This document shows, in pieces, positions 8,436 to 16,319 of a stretch of 64,000 nucleotides of DNA. Under the pieces are notes generated by a model. The model did no database searches. It saw only the letters and a list, made by a program, of their open reading frames with translations, and was not told where the DNA came from. Every line of letters starts with the position of its first letter. The first letter of the stretch is position 1. Both the position numbers and the translations under genes were made by a program. This stretch comes from Duganella sp. sic0402 (GTDB taxonomy: Bacteria > Pseudomonadota > Gammaproteobacteria > Burkholderiales > Burkholderiaceae_D): positions 248,001-312,000 of the forward strand of contig NZ_JAHUWK010000004.1 of assembly GCF_019219065.1 (NCBI RefSeq), written 5' to 3'.

Positions 8436-9821
8436 ATGGCTACCAGCATCAGCTCTACGACCGGCTCAACCAGCGCGGGCGTTTCCACGGATGTCTACAA
8501 TCGCATCCAGCAAACCATGGCCCCGCAGGCAAATGCGGCTGCCAAGCTCAACGCGTCCATTACCAAGGACCAGACCAAGCTGTCGGCACTGGGACAACTG
8601 CAAAGCGCCCTGGCGAATTTTCAGCAAATCGCCGCCAGCCTGAGCGGCAACGGCCTGAGCACCAGCGCCGCCAGTTCGGCCAAGACGGTGCTGACCGCTG
8701 CCTCGACCGGCGCCGCCAAGGCTGGTACTTACGCGATCGATGTCAAGCAACTGGCCCAAGGGCAGTTCCTGACCAGCGAGGAATTCGCCGCCGGCACCGA
8801 CGGCAAGGTCGGCAGCGGCGCTACCACCACCGTCAAGATCGATTTTGGCAGCAGCGACGGCAAGGCTTTCACGACCAACGGCACGGCCAGCAGCAAGAGC
8901 GTCACCATCGACAGCAGCAACAACACGCCGGAAGGCATTGCGGCCGCATTCAAGGCGGCGGGCGTCGATGTGTCCGTGGTCAAGGGCGATAACGGCAAGT
9001 ATTCGCTGTCGATCGCCGGCCAGCCGGGCGCGAACAACAGCATGCGCATCAGCGTCAGTGGCGACGCCACGCTGAAGAATTTGCTGGCTTATGATACGGC
9101 CGGCACACAAAAGCTCAAGCAATCGACGGCCGCACAGGATGCGATCCTGCTGGTCGACGGCAAGGAAATCAAGAGTGCCAGCAATAGCATCAAGGACAGC
9201 GCCATCGGCGGCGCTACCCTGAACCTGGTGGCAGCAGGCAAGAGCGACGTCACGATTACCCAGTCGTCGAGCCAGATCGGCGATAACCTGAAGGCCTTTG
9301 TCTCCGCGTACAACGACCTCAACGCCAAGATGCTGAAGCTGCAAAAAGGCGACCTGAAGTCGGATACCGCGCTGAATCAGGCGATCAACCAGATGAGCAT
9401 GCTGTTCAAGACCGGTGGCGGCACGGTGTCGGTCACCAAGCTGGCGGCCATCGGCCTGAGCCAGGACAAGGATGGCAACCTGAAGGTGGACGATAAAAAG
9501 CTGCAAGCCGCGCTGACCGCCGATTCGTCGTCCGTGGCCAAGCTGTTCACCACCGAAGACAAGCGCGGCCTTGCGGACCTGCTATCGGCCAAGGCGTCGT
9601 CGCTGACCTCGACCAACAGCGTGCTGAGCAAGCAAACCTCGCTGACCACCAATGAAATCACCAGCCTGACCAGCAAGAAAGCCTCGATGACCAAGGCGCT
9701 GACCGCCCAGGCCAACGCCCTGGCGGCGTTGTACACCGCGCAAGCCCAGACCGGCGCCGGCAGCGCCCTCAACGGCCTCGGCGGCAAAGGCACGGGCACC
9801 TTGTTCGATATGCTGGGCTGA
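8436..9821 (+). CDS. fliD: Flagellar filament capping protein FliD-like
   Basis: 461 residues from ATG 8436 (MATSIS...); an in-frame ATG lies at 8418. The N-terminal coiled region, the central beta-rich domains and the C-terminal helical half (AFVSAYNDLNAKM... through AQANALAALYTAQ) follow FliD, the pentameric cap that helps fold flagellin at the filament tip. Composition is Ser/Thr/Ala/Lys-rich and lacks cysteine, as usual for exported axial proteins. No other flagellar genes flank it, which is unusual; it may be a second or displaced copy. Confidence 0.85.
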   Translation: MATSISSTTGSTSAGVSTDVYNRIQQTMAPQANAAAKLNASITKDQTKLSALGQLQSALANFQQIAASLSGNGLSTSAASSAKTVLTAASTGAAKAGTYAIDVKQLAQGQFLTSEEFAAGTDGKVGSGATTTVKIDFGSSDGKAFTTNGTASSKSVTIDSSNNTPEGIAAAFKAAGVDVSVVKGDNGKYSLSIAGQPGANNSMRISVSGDATLKNLLAYDTAGTQKLKQSTAAQDAILLVDGKEIKSASNSIKDSAIGGATLNLVAAGKSDVTITQSSSQIGDNLKAFVSAYNDLNAKMLKLQKGDLKSDTALNQAINQMSMLFKTGGGTVSVTKLAAIGLSQDKDGNLKVDDKKLQAALTADSSSVAKLFTTEDKRGLADLLSAKASSLTSTNSVLSKQTSLTTNEITSLTSKKASMTKALTAQANALAALYTAQAQTGAGSALNGLGGKGTGTLFDMLG

Positions 9822-9903
9822 GATTTCTCAACGAATTCCTTGCATCCGGGCGAGGTATGCCCGATCATCACGGCTTGTGTATGAATCCACTCTCGGAGGT
9901 GTT

Positions 9904-11013
9904 ATGGCAGGGAAGTTCGTTGGTGCGGCGCTGTTGGCTGCTGGTTTGATGGTAGGCGCCGTGCAGGTGGCTGGTGCGCAAGAGGAGAAAGTCCTCAATA
10001 TCTATAACTGGTCGGACTATATCGCCGAGGATACGGTTAAGAACTTTGAAAAAGAAACCGGTATCAAAGTCCGTTATGACCTGTTCGATAACAACGAAAT
10101 CCTGAACTCCAAGCTGGTGGCCGGCAAGTCCGGCTACGACATCGTGGTGCCGACCGCGCAATGGGCGCGCTTGCAGATCGATGCCAAGCAGCTGCGCAAG
10201 CTGGACAAGTCCAAGCTGCCTAACCTGAAAAACCTCGACCCGGCTATCCAGGCCAAGCTGGCCAATATCGATCCGGGCAATGACTACCTGGTCGATTGGA
10301 TGTGGGGCTATACCACCGTCGGCATCAATGTGAACAAGGTCAAGGCCGCGCTGGGCGGCATGCCGATGCCGGACAATGCCTGGGAGCTGATCTTCAATCC
10401 GAAATACGCGTCCAAGCTGAAATCGTGCGGCGTGTCGTTCCTGGATTCTCCATCGGAAGTGCTGCCGGCCGCGCTGATCTATGCGGGCAAGCCAGCGTAC
10501 TCGAAGAGCGCCGCCGACTACACCGAAGCCGGCAAGGTGCTGCAAGCCATCCGTCCGTATGTGACGCTGTTCAGCTCGTCCGGCTACATCAATGATCTGG
10601 CGAATGGCGCGGTGTGCGTGGCGCTGGGCTGGTCCGGCGACATCAACATCGCCCGTCAGCGCGCGGTCGACGCCAAGAACGGCAATGTGATCGAAGTGCT
10701 GGTGCCGAAGACCACCGCTGCGCTGGTGTTCGACACCATGGCGATTCCGGCCGATGCGCCGCACCCGAACAACGCGCACCTGTGGATCAACTACATCATG
10801 CGTCCGGAAGTGCATGCGAGCCTGACCAACAAGGTGTTCTACGCCAACCCGAACGCGGCCAGCGTCAAGCATGTGCGCAAAGATATCGCTAACAACAAGA
10901 CGGTGTTTTTGTCGGAAGAAGATAAGAAGCGCATGACGCCACCGGAGGCGGTGCCGGCGGACATCCGCCGCAATATCACGCGCATTTACACCAAGTTCAA
11001 GACCGGCGTTTGA
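9904..11013 (+). CDS. potF: Spermidine/putrescine-binding periplasmic protein (PotF/PotD family)
   Basis: 369 residues from ATG 9904, which follows a strong GGAGG at 6-base spacing. Residues 1-25 are a signal peptide ending GAQVAGA-like before QEEKVLNIYNWSDYI, the standard mature start of PotF/PotD proteins. Binding of polyamines in the periplasm is inferred from the family. The ABC permease and ATPase partners are not adjacent, so the protein must work with components encoded elsewhere. A GC-rich hairpin follows the stop. Confidence 0.88.
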   Translation: MAGKFVGAALLAAGLMVGAVQVAGAQEEKVLNIYNWSDYIAEDTVKNFEKETGIKVRYDLFDNNEILNSKLVAGKSGYDIVVPTAQWARLQIDAKQLRKLDKSKLPNLKNLDPAIQAKLANIDPGNDYLVDWMWGYTTVGINVNKVKAALGGMPMPDNAWELIFNPKYASKLKSCGVSFLDSPSEVLPAALIYAGKPAYSKSAADYTEAGKVLQAIRPYVTLFSSSGYINDLANGAVCVALGWSGDINIARQRAVDAKNGNVIEVLVPKTTAALVFDTMAIPADAPHPNNAHLWINYIMRPEVHASLTNKVFYANPNAASVKHVRKDIANNKTVFLSEEDKKRMTPPEAVPADIRRNITRIYTKFKTGV

Positions 11014-11021
11014 CGGTCATT

Positions 11022-11041
11022 GCTCCCGCACGCGCGGGAGC
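11022..11041 (+). terminator. Hairpin after potF
   Basis: GCTCCCGC (11022-11029) and GCGGGAGC (11034-11041) form a perfect 8-bp stem with a 4-base loop, 8 bases after the potF stop. The following T-run is weak (TTCTGCTGCC), so it may be an imperfect terminator or a 3' stabiliser. Confidence 0.55.
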
Positions 11042-11054
11042 TTCTGCTGCCACG

Positions 11055-11174
11055 CTAGTCGTGGTAGCGGTCCATCAGTTTTTGCTTACTGCCGCGCATT
11101 TCCTGGAGCAGTTCGTAAGCAACCAGGGCAATCATCCCGCCGAAAATCCCCATGGTGAGCAAGGTGAACATCAT
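11055..11174 (-). CDS. Small membrane protein, 39 residues
   Basis: Short frame reading MMFTLLTMGIFGGMIALVAY then ELLQEMRGSKQKLMDRYHD. A single hydrophobic helix (about residues 3-20) is followed by a charged tail, the layout of a small inner-membrane protein. GGGAGG lies 5 bases upstream of ATG 11174 (8 bases from ATG 11171), a strong ribosome site. A possible promoter TTGTAA-N16-TAGAGT lies upstream on the same strand, downstream of sixA. Function unknown; I recognise no family. Confidence 0.65.
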   Translation of the reverse strand: MMFTLLTMGIFGGMIALVAYELLQEMRGSKQKLMDRYHD

Positions 11175-11188
11175 GATGGCCTCCCTCT

Positions 11189-11206
11189 AGTTGATACAGT
11201 TGATAC
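11189..11206. repeat. Tandem 9-bp repeat AGTTGATAC x2 upstream of the small membrane protein
   Basis: AGTTGATAC occurs twice in tandem and is followed by AACT, so the block also has AGTTG/CAACT dyad ends. It lies 15 bases upstream of the small gene's start, in its presumed 5' leader. A regulator site is possible but unproven. Confidence 0.5.
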
Positions 11207-11241
11207 AACTAAACTCTAGCAGAAGGCCATCGCTTTACAAG

Positions 11242-11709
11242 CTATTTCACCACCAGGTCGGCGGACATCACCGCCTTGAGATACACACTCTGCGGAACAC
11301 CCGGCTCGCGCTGCGCAAACCACCAGGCGCTGGCCTTGCGGATATCCCATTCCAGATCATCACCTGCCAGCAGCAGCGACGCCACCTGGCCCAAGGTCGG
11401 TTGATGGCCGACCACCAGCACTGAATCCTTGTTGCCCGGCCAGTTGACTGCCTTGAGGATGTCGGCCGGGTCGGCGCCCGGCGCCAGGTCGGTGTGGATT
11501 TTGAATTTGCGGCCCAGCGCTTCCACCGTTTGCAGTGTCCGCACGGCGGGGCTGGACAGAATCTTGCAGCTGTCCGGTAATTGCGAGTTCAGCCATTGCC
11601 CCATGCGGCGCGCCTGCTTCTGGCCCTTGCTGGTCAGTGCCCGCTCCAGATCGGTCATGCCGGGAGGCGCATCTTCGGCCTCGGCGTGCCGCCATAAAAT
11701 GAGATCCAT
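11242..11709 (-). CDS. sixA: Phosphohistidine phosphatase SixA
   Basis: 155 residues of the histidine-phosphatase (RHG) fold: R7-H8 in LWRHAE is the catalytic pair and H102 in VVGHQP the second histidine. SixA removes phosphate from histidine in phosphorelay or phosphotransferase proteins. It lies 36 bases downstream of ppk1 on the same strand, an arrangement common in betaproteobacteria, so it is probably co-transcribed with ppk1 under PhoB control. Confidence 0.92.
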   Translation of the reverse strand: MDLILWRHAEAEDAPPGMTDLERALTSKGQKQARRMGQWLNSQLPDSCKILSSPAVRTLQTVEALGRKFKIHTDLAPGADPADILKAVNWPGNKDSVLVVGHQPTLGQVASLLLAGDDLEWDIRKASAWWFAQREPGVPQSVYLKAVMSADLVVK

Positions 11710-11745
11710 GCTTTTCTCCCCAGTGATGAATGCAAACAGATCCCG

Positions 11746-13842
11746 TCAATCCCCCAGGTGCGCGTTGGGCGTGCCCAGCGTTTCCATCAGATGCTGCTGG
11801 GCGCTGTAGCTGACTTGCTTGCCGCGCGCCCGGCGCCGCTGGTAGTGGCCGTCCGGCTCCAGTTCCCAGGCGTTGGTATTGTCCTTCAAGTACGGCGTCA
11901 GGCCTTCGGCCATCACCCGGCGTTTCAGCGCCTTGTCCAGAATCGGGAAGGCGACTTCGATACGGCGGAACAGGTTGCGGCTCATCCAGTCGGCGCTGGC
12001 CAGATAGGTGTCGTGCGCCAGGTCGTTGCGGAAGTAGTAGATGCGGCTGTGCTCCAGGAAGCGGCCGATCACCGAACGCACCTTGATGTTTTCCGACAGT
12101 CCTGGCACGCCCGGCTTGAGCATGCAGGCGCCGCGTACGATCAGGTCGATCTTGACGCCGTCCTTGGACGCCGCGTATAGCGCGCGTATCACCGACTCGT
12201 CCACCAGCGCATTGATCTTAACAATAATCCTTCCCGGACGGCCGGCGCGCGCGATACGCGCTTCATTGCGGATCGCCTTGATGATTTCGTTCTGCAGCGC
12301 GAACGGCGCCAGCCAAAGATGCGTCAGCCGGTGCGGCTTGGTCAGCGAAGTCAGGTGGATGAACACCTCGTTGACTTCCTGGCTGATGCCCGGATGGCAG
12401 GTCAGCAGGCCAAAGTCGGTATAGAACTTGGTGGTGGTCGGATGGTAATTGCCGGTGCCGAGGTGGGCGTAGTAGCGCAGCTTGTTGTCCTCGCGGCGTA
12501 TCACCAGCGCCACCTTGGCGTGGGTCTTCAGGCCGACCACGCCGTACACCACCTGCGCGCCTGCCTGTTCCAGCTTGTCGGCCCAGTTGATATTGGCTTC
12601 TTCGTCGAAGCGCGCCTTCAGCTCGACGATGACGGTGACTTCCTTGCCGGCCCTGGCGGCGGCAATCAGCGATTCCATCAGGTCGGAATTCATGCCGGTG
12701 CGGTAAATCGTCTGCTTGATCGCCACCACGTTCGGGTCCAGCGCGGCGCTGCGGATGAAGTCGATCACCGTCTGGAACGACTGGTAGGGGTGGTGCAGCA
12801 GGATGTCGTTCTTGCGCAGCGCGGCGAAGATGTCCTGGTTGCCGGGCTTGTGCGCCAGACCGGGGAAGAACGGCGTGAAGCGCAGCTCCGGATTGTGCAC
12901 ATAATCCATGATCTCGTTCAGGCGCACCAGGTTGACCGGACCGTTGACCGCGTACAGCCGGCTCTGGTGCAGGCCGAACTGGTCGAGCAGGAATTGCGAC
13001 AGTTCCGGCGGACAGTTCTTGGCCACTTCCAGCCGCACCGAGGCGCCGAACTGGCGGCCGACCAGCTCGCCCTTGAGCGCCTGGCGCAGGTTCTTGACCT
13101 CGTCCTCATCTACCCACAGATCGCTGTCGCGGGTGACGCGGAACTGCGAGTAGCCGATCACCTCGCGGCCGGCAAACAGGTCCGAGATATGCGCATGGAT
13201 CACCGAGGACAGCAGGCAGAAGGAAATGCCGCCGTTGCTCGACAACTCGTCCGGCAGGCGGATCACGCGCGGCAGCACGCGCGGCGCCTTGACGATGGCG
13301 ATGCCGGTGCCGCGCCCGAACGCATCCTTGCCGCCCAGCTGGACGATGAAATTGAGGCTCTTATTAACCACCTGCGGGAACGGGTGGGCCGGGTCCAGGC
13401 CAATCGGCGTCAGCAGCGGCCGCACTTCGGTGTCGAAGTATTCCTTGACCCAGGCGCGCTGCGCGTCGTTGCGCTCGTTGTGGCGCACCAGATGGATGCC
13501 GTTGGCGGCCATCTCCGGCAGGATTTCATTGTTCAGGATTTCATATTGATGCGCCACCAGCAAATGGCACTCATTGCTGATGCGCGACAGCGTGGCCACC
13601 AGGGCAGGGTGGGTGGCCAGCGAACCGTCGGCCGCGCCGGCCGCCAGCAGGCTGGCCACGCGCACTTCAAAGAATTCGTCGAGGTTGCTGCTGGCAATGC
13701 ACAGATAGCGCAGCCGCTCTAATAAGGGAATGCTCTTGTCTTCCGCCTGCGCCAATACGCGGCGGTTGAACATCAGTTGGGACAGCTCCCGGTCCAGGAA
13801 GGCCGAGTTCTTGTTTACGTCCGCATGCAAGTCAGGCTTCAT
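11746..13842 (-). CDS. ppk1: Polyphosphate kinase 1
   Basis: About 698 residues from ATG 13842 (MKPDLHADVNKNSAFLDREL...). The frame stays open to 13962, but those upstream codons run through the Pho box and promoter, so the internal ATG is preferred. Motifs include the N-terminal FLDRELSQLMFNRRVL and the THAKVALV segment with the autophosphorylated histidine, plus two phospholipase-D-like domains. The enzyme reversibly makes polyphosphate from ATP. It is divergent from pstS, and its promoter has a Pho box, linking polyphosphate storage to phosphate starvation. Confidence 0.96.
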   Translation of the reverse strand: MKPDLHADVNKNSAFLDRELSQLMFNRRVLAQAEDKSIPLLERLRYLCIASSNLDEFFEVRVASLLAAGAADGSLATHPALVATLSRISNECHLLVAHQYEILNNEILPEMAANGIHLVRHNERNDAQRAWVKEYFDTEVRPLLTPIGLDPAHPFPQVVNKSLNFIVQLGGKDAFGRGTGIAIVKAPRVLPRVIRLPDELSSNGGISFCLLSSVIHAHISDLFAGREVIGYSQFRVTRDSDLWVDEDEVKNLRQALKGELVGRQFGASVRLEVAKNCPPELSQFLLDQFGLHQSRLYAVNGPVNLVRLNEIMDYVHNPELRFTPFFPGLAHKPGNQDIFAALRKNDILLHHPYQSFQTVIDFIRSAALDPNVVAIKQTIYRTGMNSDLMESLIAAARAGKEVTVIVELKARFDEEANINWADKLEQAGAQVVYGVVGLKTHAKVALVIRREDNKLRYYAHLGTGNYHPTTTKFYTDFGLLTCHPGISQEVNEVFIHLTSLTKPHRLTHLWLAPFALQNEIIKAIRNEARIARAGRPGRIIVKINALVDESVIRALYAASKDGVKIDLIVRGACMLKPGVPGLSENIKVRSVIGRFLEHSRIYYFRNDLAHDTYLASADWMSRNLFRRIEVAFPILDKALKRRVMAEGLTPYLKDNTNAWELEPDGHYQRRRARGKQVSYSAQQHLMETLGTPNAHLGD

Positions 13843-13905
13843 GTCTTTTAGTTCACTTTGCAGTTGTTTCCATTCTAGCTTGTTTAAGCCAAGAATGATT
13901 GCAAC

Positions 13906-13939
13906 AGTGTAAAGAAGAAATATGACGGCTTTGTGACAA
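13906..13939 (-). promoter_or_regulatory. Pho box and -10 element of ppk1
   Basis: On the minus strand TTGTCACAAAGCCGTCAT (13939-13922) has two CTGTCAT-like 7-mers 4 bases apart, the PhoB box layout. Ten bases further is TACACT (13911-13906), a -10-like hexamer at the distance typical for PhoB-activated promoters. Predicted transcription starts near 13899, leaving a leader of about 57 bases before ATG 13842. Confidence 0.75.
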
Positions 13940-13943
13940 GCCC

Positions 13944-13970
13944 TGTCATAAATGACGGCCATTTATGACA
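13944..13970. repeat. Perfect 11-bp inverted repeat between ppk1 and pstS
   Basis: TGTCATAAATG (13944-13954) and CATTTATGACA (13960-13970) are exact reverse complements around a 5-base spacer. Each arm contains the TGTCAT half-site of the Pho box, so PhoB could bind in either orientation. It lies between the two divergent Pho promoters. Confidence 0.7.
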
Positions 13971-14053
13971 AGCGGAGGTAATATAGCGTGGCAACTTGGC
14001 TTTGTTTCATAGGGCGGCAGAGGGTGGTTAACTATTTTTGAAATATTTTGACC

Positions 14054-14087
14054 ATGTCATAAAGCTGTCATATTGGCCCGTTAGACT
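14054..14087 (+). promoter_or_regulatory. Pho box and -10 element of pstS
   Basis: ATGTCATAAAGCTGTCAT (14054-14071) is a near-consensus PhoB box: two 7-mers separated by AAAG. After 10 bases follows TAGACT (14082-14087) as -10. A further CTGTCAT half-site lies at 14103-14109, just before the ribosome site. The spacing equals that at ppk1. Confidence 0.85.
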
Positions 14088-14124
14088 GCGCAGCATCCTA
14101 ACCTGTCATAACAAAGGACTTGAA

Positions 14125-15171
14125 ATGCGACTGAAACAATTGATCTCTTCCCTGGTGGTTGGCGCAGCAGCTGTAATGGCTTTCTCGTCGGCTGCTCACG
14201 CCGCCGATATGACCGGCGCCGGCGCGACCTTCCCATACCCAATCTACGCTAAGTGGGCTGAGTCGTACAAAGCCGCTACCGGCAACGGCCTGAACTACCA
14301 GTCCGTCGGTTCGGGCGCTGGCATCAAGCAGATCAAAGCCAAGACCGTCGACTTCGGCGCATCGGATGCACCGATGAGCGCCGCTGACCTGGACGCAGAA
14401 GGCCTGATGCAGTTCCCAGCCATCATGGGCGGCGTTGTGACCGTGGTTAACCTGGACGGCATCACCCCAGGCCAACTGAAACTGACCGGCCCGGTAGTGG
14501 CTGACATCTACCTGGGCAAGATCACCAAGTGGAATGATCAGGCAATCGCCGCCCTGAACCCAGGCGTGAAACTGCCAGCCGACGAAATCACCGTGGTACA
14601 CCGCGCTGACGGTTCGGGCACCTCGTTCCTGTTCACCGACTTCCTGTCGAAAACCAGCCCTGAATTCAAGACCAAGATCGGTGCAGCCACCGCAGTGAAA
14701 TGGGTGGTTGGCGTCGGCGGTAAAGGCAACGAAGGTGTTGCAGCCAACGTGCAGCGTATCAAAGGTTCGATCGGCTACGTCGAGTGGGCGTTCTCGAAAA
14801 AGAACAAAATGTCGCACACCCAGCTGAAAAACAAGGATGGCAACTTCCTGCAGCCTGACGACGAGTTCTTCAAAGCCGCTGCTTCGAACGCAGAATGGGC
14901 GAAAACCCCAGGCTTCGGCGTGGTACTGACCGACCAGCCAGGCAAAAACTCGTGGCCTATCACCGGCGTGTCCTTCATCCTGCTGCACAAAGTGCAGGCT
15001 GATGCCAACAAAGGCAAGGAAGTCGTCAAGTTCTTCGACTGGGCCTTCAAAAACGGCGGCGCCGCTGCGGTGGAACTGGACTACGTTCCTATGCCTGCCA
15101 ACGTGGTCAAGCTGGTTCAGGATTCCTGGAAAGCTAACCTGAAAGACGCTTCGGGCAAAGCAATCTACTAA
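14125..15171 (+). CDS. pstS: Phosphate ABC transporter, periplasmic binding protein PstS
   Basis: 348 residues from ATG 14125, preceded by AAAGGA at 6 bases. A signal peptide ends SSAAHA before ADMTGAGATFPYPIY. Phosphate-binding segments GAGATFP, SVGSGAGI and RADGSGTSFLF are present. PstS captures inorganic phosphate for the PstCAB transporter. It is the first gene of pstSCAB-phoU-phoBR and has its own Pho box; the codon use is strongly biased, as for a highly expressed gene. Confidence 0.97.
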   Translation: MRLKQLISSLVVGAAAVMAFSSAAHAADMTGAGATFPYPIYAKWAESYKAATGNGLNYQSVGSGAGIKQIKAKTVDFGASDAPMSAADLDAEGLMQFPAIMGGVVTVVNLDGITPGQLKLTGPVVADIYLGKITKWNDQAIAALNPGVKLPADEITVVHRADGSGTSFLFTDFLSKTSPEFKTKIGAATAVKWVVGVGGKGNEGVAANVQRIKGSIGYVEWAFSKKNKMSHTQLKNKDGNFLQPDDEFFKAAASNAEWAKTPGFGVVLTDQPGKNSWPITGVSFILLHKVQADANKGKEVVKFFDWAFKNGGAAAVELDYVPMPANVVKLVQDSWKANLKDASGKAIY

Positions 15172-15181
15172 TCCGGACTGT

Positions 15182-15249
15182 CCCTTCGCCGCCCCAGTTG
15201 CAGCGGCGAGGGGGTTAGCCTGCGGTGCCCAGTCGGACGCCGCAGGCTA
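15182..15249 (+). other. Two intergenic hairpins between pstS and pstC
   Basis: Stem 1 pairs 15182-15192 with 15203-15213 (CCCTTCGCCGC/GCGGCGAGGGG, one G-U pair). Stem 2 pairs 15216-15225 with 15240-15249 (TAGCCTGCGG/CCGCAGGCTA, perfect). No T-run follows. Such structures commonly stabilise the upstream message or partly terminate, which would give more PstS than PstC. Confidence 0.6.
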
Positions 15250-15272
15250 GCTTACATCCACCGAGAAAAAAT

Positions 15273-16319
15273 ATGAGCGCAGATATCACTTCCACGCCAC
15301 TATCCAAACAAGAGCCGGCCATGCATACAAATACCGCACAAATGACTGCTGCGGAGCAGGCTGCAACGCAGGCTATGCTGCGCACCATGCGCAAGCAGCG
15401 CATCCAGGATTTCTTCTTCCACAAAACCACCATGATCTTCGCGCTGTCCGTGCTGGCGGTGCTGCTGGGGATTATCTTCTCGCTGATGGTCGGCGCCTGG
15501 CCTGCCTTCAAGGAGTTTGGTCCGAAATTCATCACCACGGTGGAGTGGGACCCGGTCAATGACCAGTATGGCGCAATGATCGCCATCGTCGGCACGCTGG
15601 CCACTTCCGGCATCGCGCTGCTGATCGCGTTCCCGATCTCGTTCGGTATCGCGCTGTTCCTGACCGAAATCTGCCCGGCTTCGCTGCGCCGCCCGCTGGG
15701 CACGGCGGTGGAGCTGCTGGCCGGCATCCCGTCCATCATCTACGGCATGTGGGGCTTGTTCGTGTTTGCGCCGCTGTTCGGCGATTACGTCCAGCCCTTC
15801 CTGAAAGCCACGCTGGGCCAGCTGCCGGTGATCGGCCAGTTCTTCAGCGGCCCGACCATGGGCCTGGGCCTGATTACCGCCGCGCTGATCCTGGCGGTGA
15901 TGATCATCCCGTTCATCTCTTCGGTGATGCGCGATGTGTTTGAAATTGTCCCTGCGGTGCTGAAAGAGTCGGCCTACGGCCTGGGCTGCACCCGCTGGGA
16001 AGTGGTGCGTAAGATCGTGCTGCCTTATACCAAGACCGGCGTGGTCGGCGGCGTCATGCTGGGCCTGGGCCGCGCGCTGGGCGAGACCATGGCGGTGACC
16101 TTCGTCATCGGCAACGCCAACAAGCTGTCCTGGTCGCTGTTCGCGGCGGGTAACTCGATTGCCTCGACCTTGGCCAATGAATTCGCCGAATCGGATACCG
16201 CGCTGCACACCTCGTCGCTGTTCGCACTGGCGCTGATCCTGTTCGTGATCACCTTTATCGTTCTGTCCGCCGCCAAGCTGATGCTGGCTGGCATGTCTCG
16301 CAAGGAAGGCGTCAAATAA
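15273..16319 (+). CDS. pstC: Phosphate ABC transporter permease PstC
   Basis: 348 residues from ATG 15273; the frame is open upstream to 15225 inside the hairpin region, so the later ATG is preferred. After a polar N-terminus there are six or so membrane segments and the EAA loop (LKESAYGLGCTRWEVVRKIVLPY) that contacts the PstB ATPase. PstC and PstA form the inner-membrane channel for phosphate. Its TAA overlaps the pstA ATG by one base. Confidence 0.95.
   Translation: MSADITSTPLSKQEPAMHTNTAQMTAAEQAATQAMLRTMRKQRIQDFFFHKTTMIFALSVLAVLLGIIFSLMVGAWPAFKEFGPKFITTVEWDPVNDQYGAMIAIVGTLATSGIALLIAFPISFGIALFLTEICPASLRRPLGTAVELLAGIPSIIYGMWGLFVFAPLFGDYVQPFLKATLGQLPVIGQFFSGPTMGLGLITAALILAVMIIPFISSVMRDVFEIVPAVLKESAYGLGCTRWEVVRKIVLPYTKTGVVGGVMLGLGRALGETMAVTFVIGNANKLSWSLFAAGNSIASTLANEFAESDTALHTSSLFALALILFVITFIVLSAAKLMLAGMSRKEGVK

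Noticed and set aside
13843..13962. Longer PPK1 N-terminus starting at 13962
   Set aside because: Those codons overlap the Pho box and -10 element, and homologues begin near MKPDLHADVN.
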